A program made the position numbers and the translations under genes. This document shows positions 13,101 through 25,501 of a stretch of 64,000 nt of DNA, in pieces. A model generated the notes under the pieces. The model made no database searches, was not told the DNA's origin, and saw nothing but the letters and a program-made list of their open reading frames with translations. This stretch comes from Atrichornis clamosus. Its lineage: Eukaryota > Chordata > Aves > Passeriformes > Menuridae. The DNA lies in contig WBMZ01008666.1 in NCBI GenBank assembly GCA_013400975.1, positions 1-64,000 on the forward strand, written 5' to 3'. Numbering within the stretch: the first letter of the stretch is position 1; every line of letters starts with the position of its first letter.

Positions 13101-16100
13101 AAGGTGGCACTTGTAGAGACCCTGGCAGTGTTCCAGCTCAGTACGGGACAGATTGTGCTCCAGGCACCACCAGTGGCACTGCTCTGATCCTGGCCCTGGA
13201 TGGAGCCCAGAGTAACCAGTCCAGGTGGTCTCTGGCACTGCAGCCAGGTGCACTGGCTGAGCCACCCTCCCATACCTGAAGTAAGGGCCAGGTACTTCTC
13301 TGCTGGCTGAAAACCCACACAGCTTCTACTGACTTTGCTGTGAAGGTCAATGAGAAGCCACTGCAGTCTCACACGTGATGAAGCCCAAGTTTTGCCCCCG
13401 TTCCCATCCGTCAAACCTCAGAGATTGGCTGTGATCCGTGGATCAATCCCCAGTGGAAAAAAGTTGTCATGCAGTGGGACGGTGTGATGCTGACAGGGAC
13501 CTAGAACCCTTCCTGAAAACAGGCATCAGGATTTATTCTGACCTGCCCTGTGGAGCTGCCAAAGGAATACCAGCAGGACAGTCATAAACAGAATGGGGTG
13601 ACTGAACTGGGACCCCTGAGACCCCCCAGACAAGGACAAACCAGCCTGAACCTCAGCTTGTTTTAGGAGCATCTGGCCTGACTTCTTTGGAAGAAATCAC
13701 AAGCTTTGTATCACCTGTGGCATCTTAAAACTTCTGTTTTCCTAATTCAACCTAGTTGTCATTACATTTTCCTCCTTTCCTTATATAAATGCACTTTTTG
13801 CTCATTCAAAGAAGGATTTTAAAACTACATCTCAAACAAGTAAGGTTTCTAATCTGAAGAAATCTTTACAGCTTACAGTATACATACTAGTTTGCAAATA
13901 TTTGTTAAATGGTGTGTGAGGAAGGAAAAGTAAGACAATATTCTCCTCAAGAAAGACTTCTTTAGGTGCAGTAAGTTTCAAAAGTTGTTGTTGCTTTACA
14001 CAAGATTTTTGCTTATGGCACAAACACATAGAAATGCCAGAATACAACTAGAACCACAGCTATGTGAAAGATTAATGAAATTCATGGGCATGACGAAGAC
14101 TCTCTCACTGTTCTTTCTGCAGACACTCTGCAGTACTGCAAACTGCAGAGCAGTGGGACAACTTGTACTGGGCTACTGCTGCTGTGGGGGAAGAACAATT
14201 GCTCCTCTCTGCTCCATAAATGTGGGATTTTGCAAACTGGGAGGCTGCAGAAAAGCCAGGTTCTCTGGGGTTTGTCTGTGCTGCCTTTTCTGCCTGATCA
14301 TTTCTGGTTCAGTCACAGCACCTCCTGTTGTAAGGAGCAAAGCCCTCAGCAGGGAGCACAGGGCATTGATGAGAAGGCATTACATGAATTCATACTGGAT
14401 ATCTGGGGCATTTTACTGCCCAGTTCCAGGAGCCCAGTTCCTCCGGGGTCCTTCTGCAGGTGCTGGCCCTTTGATCAGCCCTGGGACAATCCTGTCACTC
14501 CTGTCCCTGACAGGAATCCAGGGACAGCTTGGCTCAGTTCCTGCAGCTGGACCCTCCTAAATGATTTCCTTTGTCTTCTCAGCAAAGAGGGCAATAAAAG
14601 CTGCTGCACAGCTGTGAGGTGCCAGTTTCCTGTCGACCTCCAAGGACTTGACTGTTCACCACAGGCTGTTTCATCCCTGTTTCAGTGGCTTTGTGGCAGA
14701 GAGTGATCCAGGAAGGCAAGATCTCACCCCAAATTACTGCACATCCCTGTATTCTGGAAAAAAAACTCAACAAAGTAATTACAGCGGTGATGCAAACACC
14801 AGGATTAATTTATTTATTAATCCTTGCTGATATTGGATTGGAAAGTACTTGTAGAAACTTTATGAATCCCCATTAAGTTGATGAAGCTTTTTAATCAGAG
14901 GTAAAAAGCTCCAGTCACAGAGCAGAAAGAAAGCAGAAAGAGTCCTTGGGCTACCAAGCTCTACCATCTCTGTGCCTACACACAGACACAACGAGGTGAG
15001 GTGTGTACCTGTCTTTAGTTCTGCTAAAACCAACCCGGCAGTCTGTGCCAGACAAATGCTGTGCTCTCTCACACCTGCAGGATCTTCTAAATGCTCGTGC
15101 AAGCTTTTACTGCATTGTGTGCGAAGGGGGAGACCAACAGAAAATCTATTTCAAATCCTGCCGTGCAACCCAGGCAGCTTCAGCAGGCACCACAAACCTG
15201 TGCTAGCACTGCAAGCTGCAGGAGACAGGCGGGTGCATTGAGAAATGTTGTTCTGCCATACCCTGTCATAAACAGCTCTTTAAAAAACCTCTGCTGGTTA
15301 CTGGCAGTGTAGGTAGGAGAGCTCACCTCCCACCTACTGGAACCCTCTCAAATCCGTGGAAAGAATATCAGGGATCGGACTTTGGGACTGGCTTTAAAAG
15401 TGTGCATATCTTACATAAAATCAAGAAGTCGCCTTTCTATGAAACAAGAGTGTATATATATTTTGTCAAACTTTCCCTAATAGGGATGGCTCATTTGCCA
15501 TTGAAATCATGCCCATCAAATACCTGAATTTATTTGTTCCTGTAATGAACTTTGCAATTCCTAGAATTCACAGTTAACTCCTAATGGGAATTGCTGTATT
15601 TCCTACAGATTCTTAAAAGTAAATATATTTTTTCCTAAAACTGTTACCACGTTATCATAGTCACCGACCACTGCGGTCTTCCAAGAAATCTTTGGGATCC
15701 TGTGTGGAAAAGTGTGTGTTACATATGGAAACATGTACTGGGCCTGGAAACTTCCATGGCTTGGAAACTTTGCGACACTGAAGGATTTATTCTATCATCC
15801 ACAGAAATATTAGATCCTTCTGAGAATCTTTCATGGATGCAGGCTCCTTGGATCTATAAAGAGAGGGAATTTTCAGCTCCAACAAGTGCCCAGCGTTAAA
15901 ATCTGCACCTTGAAAGGACAGGGTGAGTTTTAATAGGAATTCCAGTGCCAGGACATGTCAGTCAAATTATTATTGGCTCTGGCTGCACTCTCACAAGCTG
16001 TTACATTCTTTACCTGCAGCGGAGTGGAGCTCAAAAAGGTGCAAAATTCTTCTTTGCTTTTGAAAACAGCAATGAAAGTTAAAAAAAAGAAAACAAACCC

Positions 16101-17419
16101 ACACACCAAAACCAAACCAACAACCCAACCCCTCCCCATCCAATTCACACAGCTGAAAACCTCTGATCTTCAAACAAGAAGGGTAGACCCACAAACTTCA
16201 GCAGGAAGGGTCCTTTGAGAGATGATAGAAAGAAGTCCTCAAAGCCAAGGTGTTTAATAATTAATGTGAAATCCACAAACCCAGCTGATTCCTGACAAAA
16301 ATGGCCCTGAATTCTGGCCTGGCTGTTACCACACACACATTTGTACACGCACGGACAGTGTTACACAACCTTGCACAAATCACAACCAAAGCAAGCCTCA
16401 GTCTTGCTCTCAGCCCAGATCCAATTCACAGAACCATAACTATGTCTTCCAAATAAAATCAATCTCACCAAAGTGTTACATGGATTCGTAAATCCCTGGG
16501 ATGGGAATTTTCTTTAGAGGAAATGAATTACACTTTTGCAGAAGAAGGGCAAGGAGGAGAGAAAGAGAGGGAAGGGGAAAACAGAATTATTATTTTTAGA
16601 TCACAATGTTTTGAAACATGATATGCTCTTTAGTCGAAGATTTCCCAGGTGCCCTGTCTCCTTTGTTTTTTTTCCACTCCTTTCTTCTTTTTGCGAGGCA
16701 AGTGTTGAAACGGGAGGGAAAATCCTACACACACAAACCAGCTTTGTCTATGAACTCTAAAAGTGTGTTTGGCCTTGCAGGACAGAAGTCCTTATGAATG
16801 TGGGGAGTGGAGGCGAGGGGATGTTTTGTGGGGAATCACACTGCTTTGTAATTTGAGATCCTGTATGTGTGTAAACAAACTCTGCCGTAAGATCAGCAGA
16901 GAAGAAATTTCCTTACTTGTCTGATGGCCAAGAAAAATCAAACCAGAGCAGGCTATAAATAGAATGAAGAAGAAAATGGAGGGGGGGAAATAAAGCTCTA
17001 ATAGCTGAAAGAAAAGGCTCTTCTTTGCAAAAGGGTTAAAGCTCTGCTTGCAAACTTTGCTAGACCTGATAAAAGCCCTTTTTCATTTGGACATCATAAG
17101 AGAGATCATGACACAGATCTTTCCTGTGGAACTTTTAGACCTTCCCTTAGGTGTGCTCCAAACAAGTGTCAATATATTTCATTTCAAGACAAGGGTCAAA
17201 GTGCATTTCAGATAAAATGAAACAACAATGGCAAGAAATTCCACAACCTAAAACCCACGTCCATTCCTTGCCCGTGTCCTTTTTCCAGGTCAGAAGAGTT
17301 CTGGTTCTAGTTCCTGTTTTGTTCCCCATCTCCCCAGTTCTGGACCCACCTCGCCGTGTGACCCAGGCTTGCTGTGCTGATCTCTGAGGGGGGACCACCT
17401 GAGATCTTCCAGACACAGC

Positions 17420-17521
17420 TGCATCATGTGCATCCTCTGCATCATCTGCATCATTTGCTTCATGTGCATCATCTGCACCCTCTGCACCATCTGCATCATC
17501 TGCATCCTCTGCATCATCTGC
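17420..17521. repeat. 9-bp minisatellite, unit TGCATCATC
   Basis: Eleven complete 9-base units plus three bases (102 bases) are visible. Variants include TGCATCCTC, TGCACCCTC, TGCACCATC, TGCTTCATG and TGCATCATT. Since 9 is a multiple of three, frames stay open on both strands and encode LHHLHP-like repeats (plus) or MQMMQR-like repeats (minus). A small CpG-rich patch with a NotI-type GCGGCCGC lies about 170 bases to the right. There is no sign of a spacer/repeat organisation, so it is not a CRISPR-like array. Confidence 0.95.
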
Positions 17522-20500
17522 TCACCGCCCCCAGCACGGGGCCAGGGCTGGAGCCAGCGACAGGAAGCACCTGGGAGTGTTTGACACCCACCAGGGACAA
17601 CAGCTCCCGACCTGCAGCCTTCTCATCCGGCCGCTACACCAGGGACCAGCCCCTCCTCCTGAGGTAGCCAGAGCCCGGCCAGAGCGCTCGGCAGCGGCCG
17701 CAGCTCACGGGATGAGGGCATTCCCTCTCTGCCGTAAAATGCACCATTTACTGTCACAACCTTGCTCTCCATCAGGAATGGCTGGCAGTGGATCCTTGCT
17801 CCTCTCATCCTTCCTCCTCTTCTCCCTCCCTTTTTCCACCACCCCCACACACGGCAGGCCCAGGAGGTTTCACGGGAAGGAAGAAGGAGGTTGTGCATTG
17901 TCTGGGAAGGGTTTATAAGCTGCCTTTCTGGCACAGACCTAGGATCAGGACTTTGTGTAGCGGCATGTCTGAACTAGAGGAACAGGCACAGTGGGATGCC
18001 ACGGGTGGGTCACAGGGAGTGATTAGTCCTCAGAGCATTAACCAGCACTTCGCCCCAGCTGCAATTCCCTCTGCCTTCCTCTCTGCCCCTGCCATGCCAG
18101 GTAATATCCTCAGAGCTCCAGCACAATGCCAGAGGTACTTTGGATTATTCCATGTTTACTGCATAGCACAGCAGCCCCTGGAGACAGGGCTGGAGACAGC
18201 TGGAGACAAGGCTCCCTGCCCTGTGTGGGGCCCACTCAGGAAGTCAAGGCAAGTAGTCAAGATAGGAGACAGAACCAAAAGACAAGACTACCAACATTGC
18301 AGCTCAGACCAGAGCCAGGATCACAAACAGGGCTTGTTTGTCCAGCCTGGGAGTCCAATCAGCAGCTCAGGACAGCAGGAGACAGGCAGCACCTCCCAGG
18401 CACTCTGGGGGCCCACGTCTGAGCTTAGTGGAGCTCGTGGACAGAGTGATGGTCAGGGACTGCCTGGATGGAAGCCCTTGCCCTTTTTAGGAATAAAGCT
18501 GTGAATAGAGTACAGGAATAAAAGAAGCATTTAAACTGGGTTTCTCATCCCTTTATCCCTGTTTTTGAGACGAGCATATCTAACACCTTGACCAGCTCCT
18601 TGAAGCCCACTGGAGGAAAAGCATCACTCTCTTTTGTTTGGGTTCAGTCAGACCTCTCAGTAACACTGTGATTACATTATTCGTTCAAAGCAGCCACAGT
18701 GTTCTCTGCTTTTTTAATCTCTGTGAGATAAAACCATCAGATGCCCCCACAAGCCTGTCTGAAGGCACTGTATATTTGCCTGAAGAGAGGCACTCTTTAC
18801 CCTGATTTCCAGGGTGACATCCTTACCAACAGCACTGTCTCTGCTCTCCTGCAGCCTAAACACAGTCTGGCAGTCTAAATCCAAAGTTCCACTTCGATAC
18901 AACCAGACCCTTAAAGTTTTAATCTTAATCTTCATGTCTGAGAACAAAACCCTTCATCTAACTCATGCCATTTCCAGCCAGAACCACCCTTGCTGCAAAA
19001 TGTTCCATTTTATAAGCCCCAGTCCTTGAGGGCAAACAGCTAATTGTTTAATGGTGTTGTGCAAAAATTCTAGAGGTGAAAAATCCCCCAAACACCTGCT
19101 GCTGTAGTTAATGCCTGTGCATTTACTTCTAGCCATAACATGTATGTGTATAATCTGTCTGTGAACAGACAGTACGGAAAGTTTTTAAAAGGCAGGAATG
19201 TTCCAGCCATTTTCTTCTAGCCTGTCTTCACCAAAAAGACAGAAGGAGAATGTGCAGACAAGTGTGATCTCATAACAAACGGCGAGAGGAATTAATTCCT
19301 TTTAAGATATTCTTGTGTCAGAAGACACAGGTACGTAATGGAGGGCTTCTGTTTTGTGCGGAACAGCGGCAGTGCGGTGGCTGGATGACAAATCACATCC
19401 CAGCCCTGACAAGAAGATTTAACACAAGGCAGCCCCTGGCTGTGCTGCTTTCCTCCCACAGGGGCTGCCCCTCAGCAGCAGGGGGGTCAGGCCCAGTGCT
19501 CCCCAGCAGGTTTTATTGACCGTTCAGGTTTGCTGTCCTTGCCTGGGGCTCCACCTTACTCAGGCGCCCCACACCCTGGGAAAGCATCCCACAAACGGCC
19601 CCGAGCAACAGGCAAGAGCAGAAACGAGTTCTTTCACAAGCTGAGATGGCAGTTTATGCCCAGAAGCAAAAGAACTGATAAACCTCATAATACTTTAACC
19701 TCACAACTTAACTACAGGTATTATTCCTATTCAAGAGCCTAATCCTACCCTGACTCTCAAACTGTTTGTCTCCATGTCCCACAGCAAAAAATTCCACAGG
19801 TGGATTAGGTGCCACTTTAAGGTTTACAGCCTTTCAAGTGCTTTAAATACATATCCTTCATTTTACCATGCTGATCCAGCATGAAGAGATAAATGGAAGT
19901 GTCCAGTTAATTACTCCCCAGTCTCATCCTGGCAGGGTGAGAGCTGGCCAGGTAACCAAGAGCTCCTAGTGGCAAGGATGTTTTTAAACCAAGGAGGTGA
20001 GATTTGAGGCTCCAGCCATCCTGGGGGATGTTAGAAATGACAAAAACTATGTGGCCAGCTTTTCTGAAGTGGCCTGCCCTTGTTCCCACAGAAATTTTAT
20101 TGCAGAATGTAGTGGGAGCACAGTGATACATTGGAAGAATCCTCACTTTAATTAACACCAGAAACCCAGAAGTTTATTCTATCTATCAAAATCATGTTGG
20201 GATCATCAATGTATTTCTCCCTCAGAGGCAAAACAGCTCCCACAACAATCAGCAGAGCTGGACGCAGTTAGCTAAGAAGTAGCACTGCAAAGCTGGTTTA
20301 AAAACTCAGAATCACTGACAAATCCTTCAGTACAACATCTTCTGCTCCTTCCTTGTTCAGGTTTGGATGTTCACCTCACGTGTGTCTGGAGAAAAACACA
20401 AACATCCCTTTCTTTCCTTTTAACCATATATTTCATGACAAAAATGCCAGTTCCATAAATAATATTAATGGGAACACCTTAATTTAACATAACCTTGACT

Positions 20501-22042
20501 CGAAAAATTGCTTCCAAATTTTGAGTGGAGTTTTCTAGAAAGTTTAATTTCAGTGATTTGACACTCAACTGGAATACAGGTCAAAACCTTATTTCCTTGA
20601 AAAACATATTTATTTAAATAAATAGGACTATTCTGAAATGAGAGACCAAGCTACAGATCTGTCAATAGACTCACACCAGCCATCATCAAAAGAAGCTGTA
20701 CCTAAGACTCAGCACAAAGTCATCCAGTGGGGTGCTAGGCCTAGCCCAGCACTGTGTATTCAGTACCCGGGGGATCATGAGACAGATTAAAATCACTGTG
20801 TTCTAAATCTTGGTAGAACTTTTTCCTTTGTGCAAAAATAATTAACAAGGAAATCCTCTTACCACACATCAGAGGTGAGACTGCCTGGGAAGGAGGAACC
20901 CCAGGGACCGCAGTGACATGAGACAGGAGAGGCTGACCAAACAACCTCAGGGAGAATGACAGCCCACTGATTTGGGCTGTCAGCTGGGATAGAAAAACTG
21001 GATTTGAACCAAATTTAAACCTTCTGCTAAGTCATTCTCTGCCAACCCACACAAGTGCCCGAAGCAGACAGCTCTGAGCTGTCCCGAGGTGTCTTTGCAC
21101 ACGTGTGTGAAAATATTTTACAAGGCCTTTTAGCTTTCATTGGCCTCGCGACTACACAAGAACCCTCCTTGAACCTCAGCATTTCTGTGGGATCAAGCAC
21201 TCATCTTTCTGCTGTTGAAAGCTGTGCACTTGGAAAGCTCAACCCTCTGAAAATTTTGACACGAGGAACTGGCTGTGTTAGATCTGCAGAGGATTCTGCT
21301 GTGCAAATGGGCACTGAAGTACTGAAATCATCAAAGCAATGCTAGCTATTCAACAGTGAGCTGCCATTTGTTGCCAGAGAAACTCTGTGTTGAATGAAAT
21401 GCTTTTAGAAAAACATTATTACAAAGGGAAAATATGTGTAATCAACCTAAAGCAATGAGCCATGGAAGCTTGTTTTAGGAAACGTCTTCCGGGCTGTCTC
21501 AAAGCATCAGACATGCTGACAGAGATACCAGAGAGGTTTTCTGTCAGCTCTGAGAGAGGTGGTTTCAGTCTTGGATTCATCACCCCTAAACTATACCATC
21601 TTGGTCTACCTGTCAGCTGAGTTTTTGAATGGAGGAGACTGAAAGTCTGAACGTCCTGAGAGAATCTGAAGGAGCTTCATTCCAAGCAGCACACTCATGG
21701 TTATGCCTTTTTTGGTGGTTTCTGTGTGTGTGGATGTGTGAGTGTCCTTCTCGAGTTCTTCCGTATTTCCTTCTCCCCCTTCCTTTGAGAATCAAATCAC
21801 AGTCCTTGTACCAGGCGAAGAAACCCTCATATGAGTAGAGAAGGAAAATTACATTTCAGGAATTTAAGCTGAGCTCTCCAGAATAATAGCCTACCTTGAA
21901 GCCTCTTGTTTTATTAAGTCCATAGACTTGAAATAAAACATAGCCTGGCTTATGATGAACCAAAATCTCAGTTTGCACATGAGCAGCTTTCCTCACAGCA
22001 TGCCATATTCTGCATGGAGAATTGAAAAGGTATTTGCTACAT
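17522..22042. other. Intergenic, no gene recognised
   Basis: A GC-rich patch (about 17520-17900) grades into ordinary unique sequence. It carries the longest plus-strand frame outside the KLHL42 shadow, 238 residues at 17788-18504, proline- and serine-rich at its start and glutamine/serine-rich later, with no recognised domain. From 20340 to 20660 the DNA is AT-rich. No RNA gene is seen. Confidence 0.6.
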
Positions 22043-22180
22043 CCTTGGAAGTGTCCAAAGCCAGGTTGGACAGGGCTTGGAGCAACCTGGGATAGTGGAA
22101 AATGTCCCTGTCCTTGGCAGGAGGTGGGACTGGGTGATCTTTAAGTTCCCTTCCCATCCAAACCATTCTGTGATCCTATC
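22043..22180 (+). mobile_element. CR1 LINE 3' fragment, sense
   Basis: The sequence contains GTGTCCAAAGCCAGGTTGGA, GGGCTTGGAGCAACCTGG, GGCAGGAGGTGGGACTGG, GATCTTTAAGTTCCCTTCC and CCATTCTGTGATCCTATCC, the usual order at the CR1 3' end. Only about 140 bases remain. The tail runs into a degenerate TATATCCTGTATATTCTATA stretch. Confidence 0.9.
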
Positions 22181-25082
22181 CGTCTATATATCCTGTATAT
22201 TCTATATTTTATATGCATTCTCTAGTACAAACATAAGGCATTCTCCAGCAGGAGCAAGAAGACAACACAAAAGCAACTGTGCCTTTTGAAAACATGCTTT
22301 TTTTTTTCCCCCTCAGGTGCTCCTGGGGTTACACAATTTTGGCTTACCTTAAGTTGAGAAAATACTGGGTTTCACACAGACACACACTGCAGGGCTCATT
22401 ACCCTGCTGGGTGATTTTAATAACCCACAAACATTCGGTGAGGAAAAAAATTACCTCCTTACAAATGAAATTAAGGAGACATACAAGCAAGTCTGGTCAC
22501 ATCAGCATTATGTGTGGATCAGCCCACAGAGTGACTTTGGTCACTGCATGGAATAAATGTGTTGGAGCACCCTCTGTTCTGTACAGATGAACAATATCTG
22601 CAATATCCCCTGCAAGAGGTCAAGGGACAGGGAAGCTTGAACACATTGCAATTCTCTTTATGTTTCCAAGGGTACAGGATGAGTTGCAAGTTTAACAAAG
22701 TACATTTTCAGTAAATCATGGAGGCAAAGAGAATTCATAAGTGGGTATGAGCTCCCATCTGGGCCTGGAGCTCTCCTGATCAGCCAGTCGACAGAAGGGA
22801 AGATAGAACAAAACAAAGACTTAATTCTCTTAAATTCTCTTACCCTTTGTATCTTAATTAGCTGTGAAAACACAGGCTTCAAAACACTCAACAAATAACA
22901 AAAACACTGACTCATACCAAATCTTTTTTCTTTCCTTTTCATTTAAATTTTTTTCCCCCCCGTCATGTTTCAAGCCTTCTTAGCTAATTTAGGTGTCAAC
23001 CTACCTTGTAGAAATGCTGTCAACTTTATGACATTGTTTCCATTAGGGTGTGCACTTTTCCATTTTGATGTCCCTCCTTAATAAGAAGTTCCATCAGAAT
23101 TAAAACACTTGAGGGTAGGATTATGTCTAAGTATATCCATTACTTTTGCTCAAGGAAAATAAACTGCTATTGTCACTTGATAAGCACTTCATCTGTTACA
23201 ACAGGATTTCATTCTTTCACTGTAATTCTGCTTTTTCTGACTAATGCATATTCTCCTGTGGCACCTTCCTGGAGAATTTTCTTCCTGGAATTTTTCCTCT
23301 GGCCCTGTGTGTTAGTCCTTAGCAAAAGCAAATACCATTGCAGGCATGCAGCTGGCTCTAACACACTGCAGGCACACCTGAGCCCTTGTCCCACCTCAAG
23401 GACCTGCTGTCCCTCGTCCTGGTGCCAAGCCAGGACAGAGGAGCAGCCTGTCCAGACAGAGTGGGACAGAGGGATCCACTACCCAGATCTCACTCTCCAA
23501 AATCCTTCCTCAGTTCCCTAATGCCGTGGGAAGTTTGCTGCTGCCCGCACAGCCCACTGGAAGCACTCAGCTCCTTGTTCCTGGGCTCAGTGGAGCCCAA
23601 CCCAAACTCAGCCTCCCAGTGTCTCTGAATGGATTTAGGCAGCTGGGGGACAGGGACTAGTTCAATATTCTCATTACACACACGCACATTTAGTGCTGCA
23701 TGGTCAGTCTCAGGCATCCAAGAACTGTGAGTAAGCACACAAAATGTTGACATTTAGTTCCTTTGAAAGCAGAAAACAATAATAGGGTGTTTTGTCCATT
23801 CAGTTTTTAACTCCCACCAGCTTGCTTCTGACATTTAGTTTTGCCAGCTCCTAGAAATTTGTATAAAGTGATCTTCGGCTCCACATAAACTAATTATGCA
23901 CTCCTTCAGCCCTGTGACAATTCTTCAGTGTCCCAAGAAATCTGCCCTTTGTGTCCACTACACATCTGCTGCTTCTGTGTCCGCAGCAGATCCTCACCTT
24001 CTGACCAAACCCAGGAATGGGAGTTTCCAGAAGGCGTCTCTACATCTGACTCAATGTCAAGACAGAAGTGGTTACTTGAGAGGTATTTTGTCCCATTTAT
24101 TTCCTGGAATGGAAATTAAAGGAGCACGGTGAGGAGGGAAGAGAGAACCGGAGTGTAAACTGACTCATTTTTTTTTTTGTACAGTGATGGAGCCAGCTCA
24201 GATGTCCTAAAATAGCAGGTAGCTTCTGTTCCACTCCCATCCCAGGCAAATAACATCGGATGCTGCCTCTCGTTTAGGTCCTTGGGAAGCCTGAGCAAAA
24301 GGGCTGGAGGGAGGGATGGCTCAGCTCCTGCAGAAACCTCGCTGAGTGCTCTTCCCACCAAGGAAAAGCCAGCTGCAGTGTGCAGCTGGGAAGTGCCCCT
24401 GACCGCGAGCACAGGGTCACAGCTCAAGGTGAGGGGGTCACAGCTGGCTCTGCTGCTGGGTGAGCTCAGAGACCAGGCTGGCCCCACAGGGAAGCACTTG
24501 CTATTAATGCTATTAATGCTGTTAATAAATCCTGGGCTTTCTGCCCAGCCCTGCATCTCCATCCCACTCCCCACACATCCAACCAGGCTAAAAGGTAGAT
24601 CTGGGCTTCTTCCCACAGCTCCAGTGACAAAGAGAGAGCAGCCAACCCTGCAGAGCATTCCTGGCCTCCAGAACCCTCCTGCATGGTCAAGGCAGAGCAC
24701 TGTGACCCGAGGCTCTCCCAGCTCAGGCGCGGCAGGCGTGGCTGAGCAAGAGGCAAGTGCCCTGGGCTGAGGCAAATTAATTCAGCCTTGTGGCTGTTCC
24801 AGCTCATCCCGAGCCAAGCAGGGTCTGACCTAGCTGGGAATATCAGCACGTGGCATCCAGCCAGCTGTGCCATCCCCTTCTGAGGGCTCCCAGGGCAGAA
24901 ATCAGATTTTATTTGGCTGGGCTGCTGTGCTCCAGCATTGCTAGGCCAGACATCTTTTTTAGAGATTACATTTTACATGTATGTTTTAAATAAATAGCCT
25001 GTATTTTAGGAGCACTTAGCCGTAAGTATATAAACTGCTCTGAGGTTTACCCCATTGGAATTAGAAGGAACCTAATTCATAA

Positions 25083-25144
25083 TTCAGACATCAGGCTAGA
25101 AACAGCTCAGCTCTGCTCCATGGACCTATAGCTTGATGTCTGAA
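25083..25144. repeat. Inverted repeat, 16-bp arms with a 30-base loop
   Basis: The left arm is 25083-25098 (TTCAGACATCAGGCTA) and the right arm 25129-25144 (TAGCTTGATGTCTGAA). They are complementary at 15 of 16 positions, and the exception is a G.U pair in a plus-strand transcript. No longer stem flanks it, so it is shorter than a normal microRNA precursor. Function is unknown. Confidence 0.8.
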
Positions 25145-25474
25145 CTGCCCACGAGACGCCCTCTAATCCCAATAGCTGTAACCTAACCTCAGAGTGGTTT
25201 CTAAACTTACTAAATAAATACACTTTTTAAAGAGGAATGCACCATATTTATTAGGGTTTTTGCAACGTTCAGGCAGACTATCATTTTAGAGCTGTTCCTG
25301 TGAGGGAGGCTGTGGAGAGACGCAACTATATTCAAGAAAAATTTCAGTGCCTAGATCTTTTTTCCTCTTTTTCTGAAAAACAAAAAACCCAGCCTACTCT
25401 ATTTAACTGACAACAGGAAGTGTCTGACGGTACAAATTCTTGGGCTATAGAGGGCTGCCTTTGGTAAGCACTTA

Positions 25475-25501
25475 CCCATGCAAAAACTCTCCTTGCATGG
25501 G
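25475..25501. repeat. Inverted repeat, 9-bp perfect arms
   Basis: CCCATGCAA at 25475-25483 is perfectly complementary to TTGCATGGG at 25493-25501, with a 9-base loop. Both arms carry an ATGCAA core resembling half of a POU octamer. This may be chance. Confidence 0.6.

Larger units (their letters stand above)
2576..17419. other. Intergenic, no gene recognised
   Basis: About 14.8 kb of unique DNA, with AT-rich blocks near 5980-7200, 10560-11080 and 15360-15660. Low-complexity pieces are an A-rich run (3718-3757), a purine run (7141-7188) and an A/C-rich run (16078-16140). A TATA-like element followed by a splice-donor-like site lies at 11034-11082. Open frames of up to 191 residues (13985-14560, plus) show no domain, signal or repeat that I recognise. 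No CR1 copy is evident. Confidence 0.65.

Noticed and set aside
17420..17521. CRISPR-like array
   Set aside because: The units are contiguous 9-mers without spacers in a vertebrate nuclear sequence; it is a minisatellite.
24116..24775. 219-residue minus-strand frame with overlapping 162-residue plus-strand frame
   Set aside because: Both strands are open because the block is GC-rich. There are no domains, and the composition looks random.
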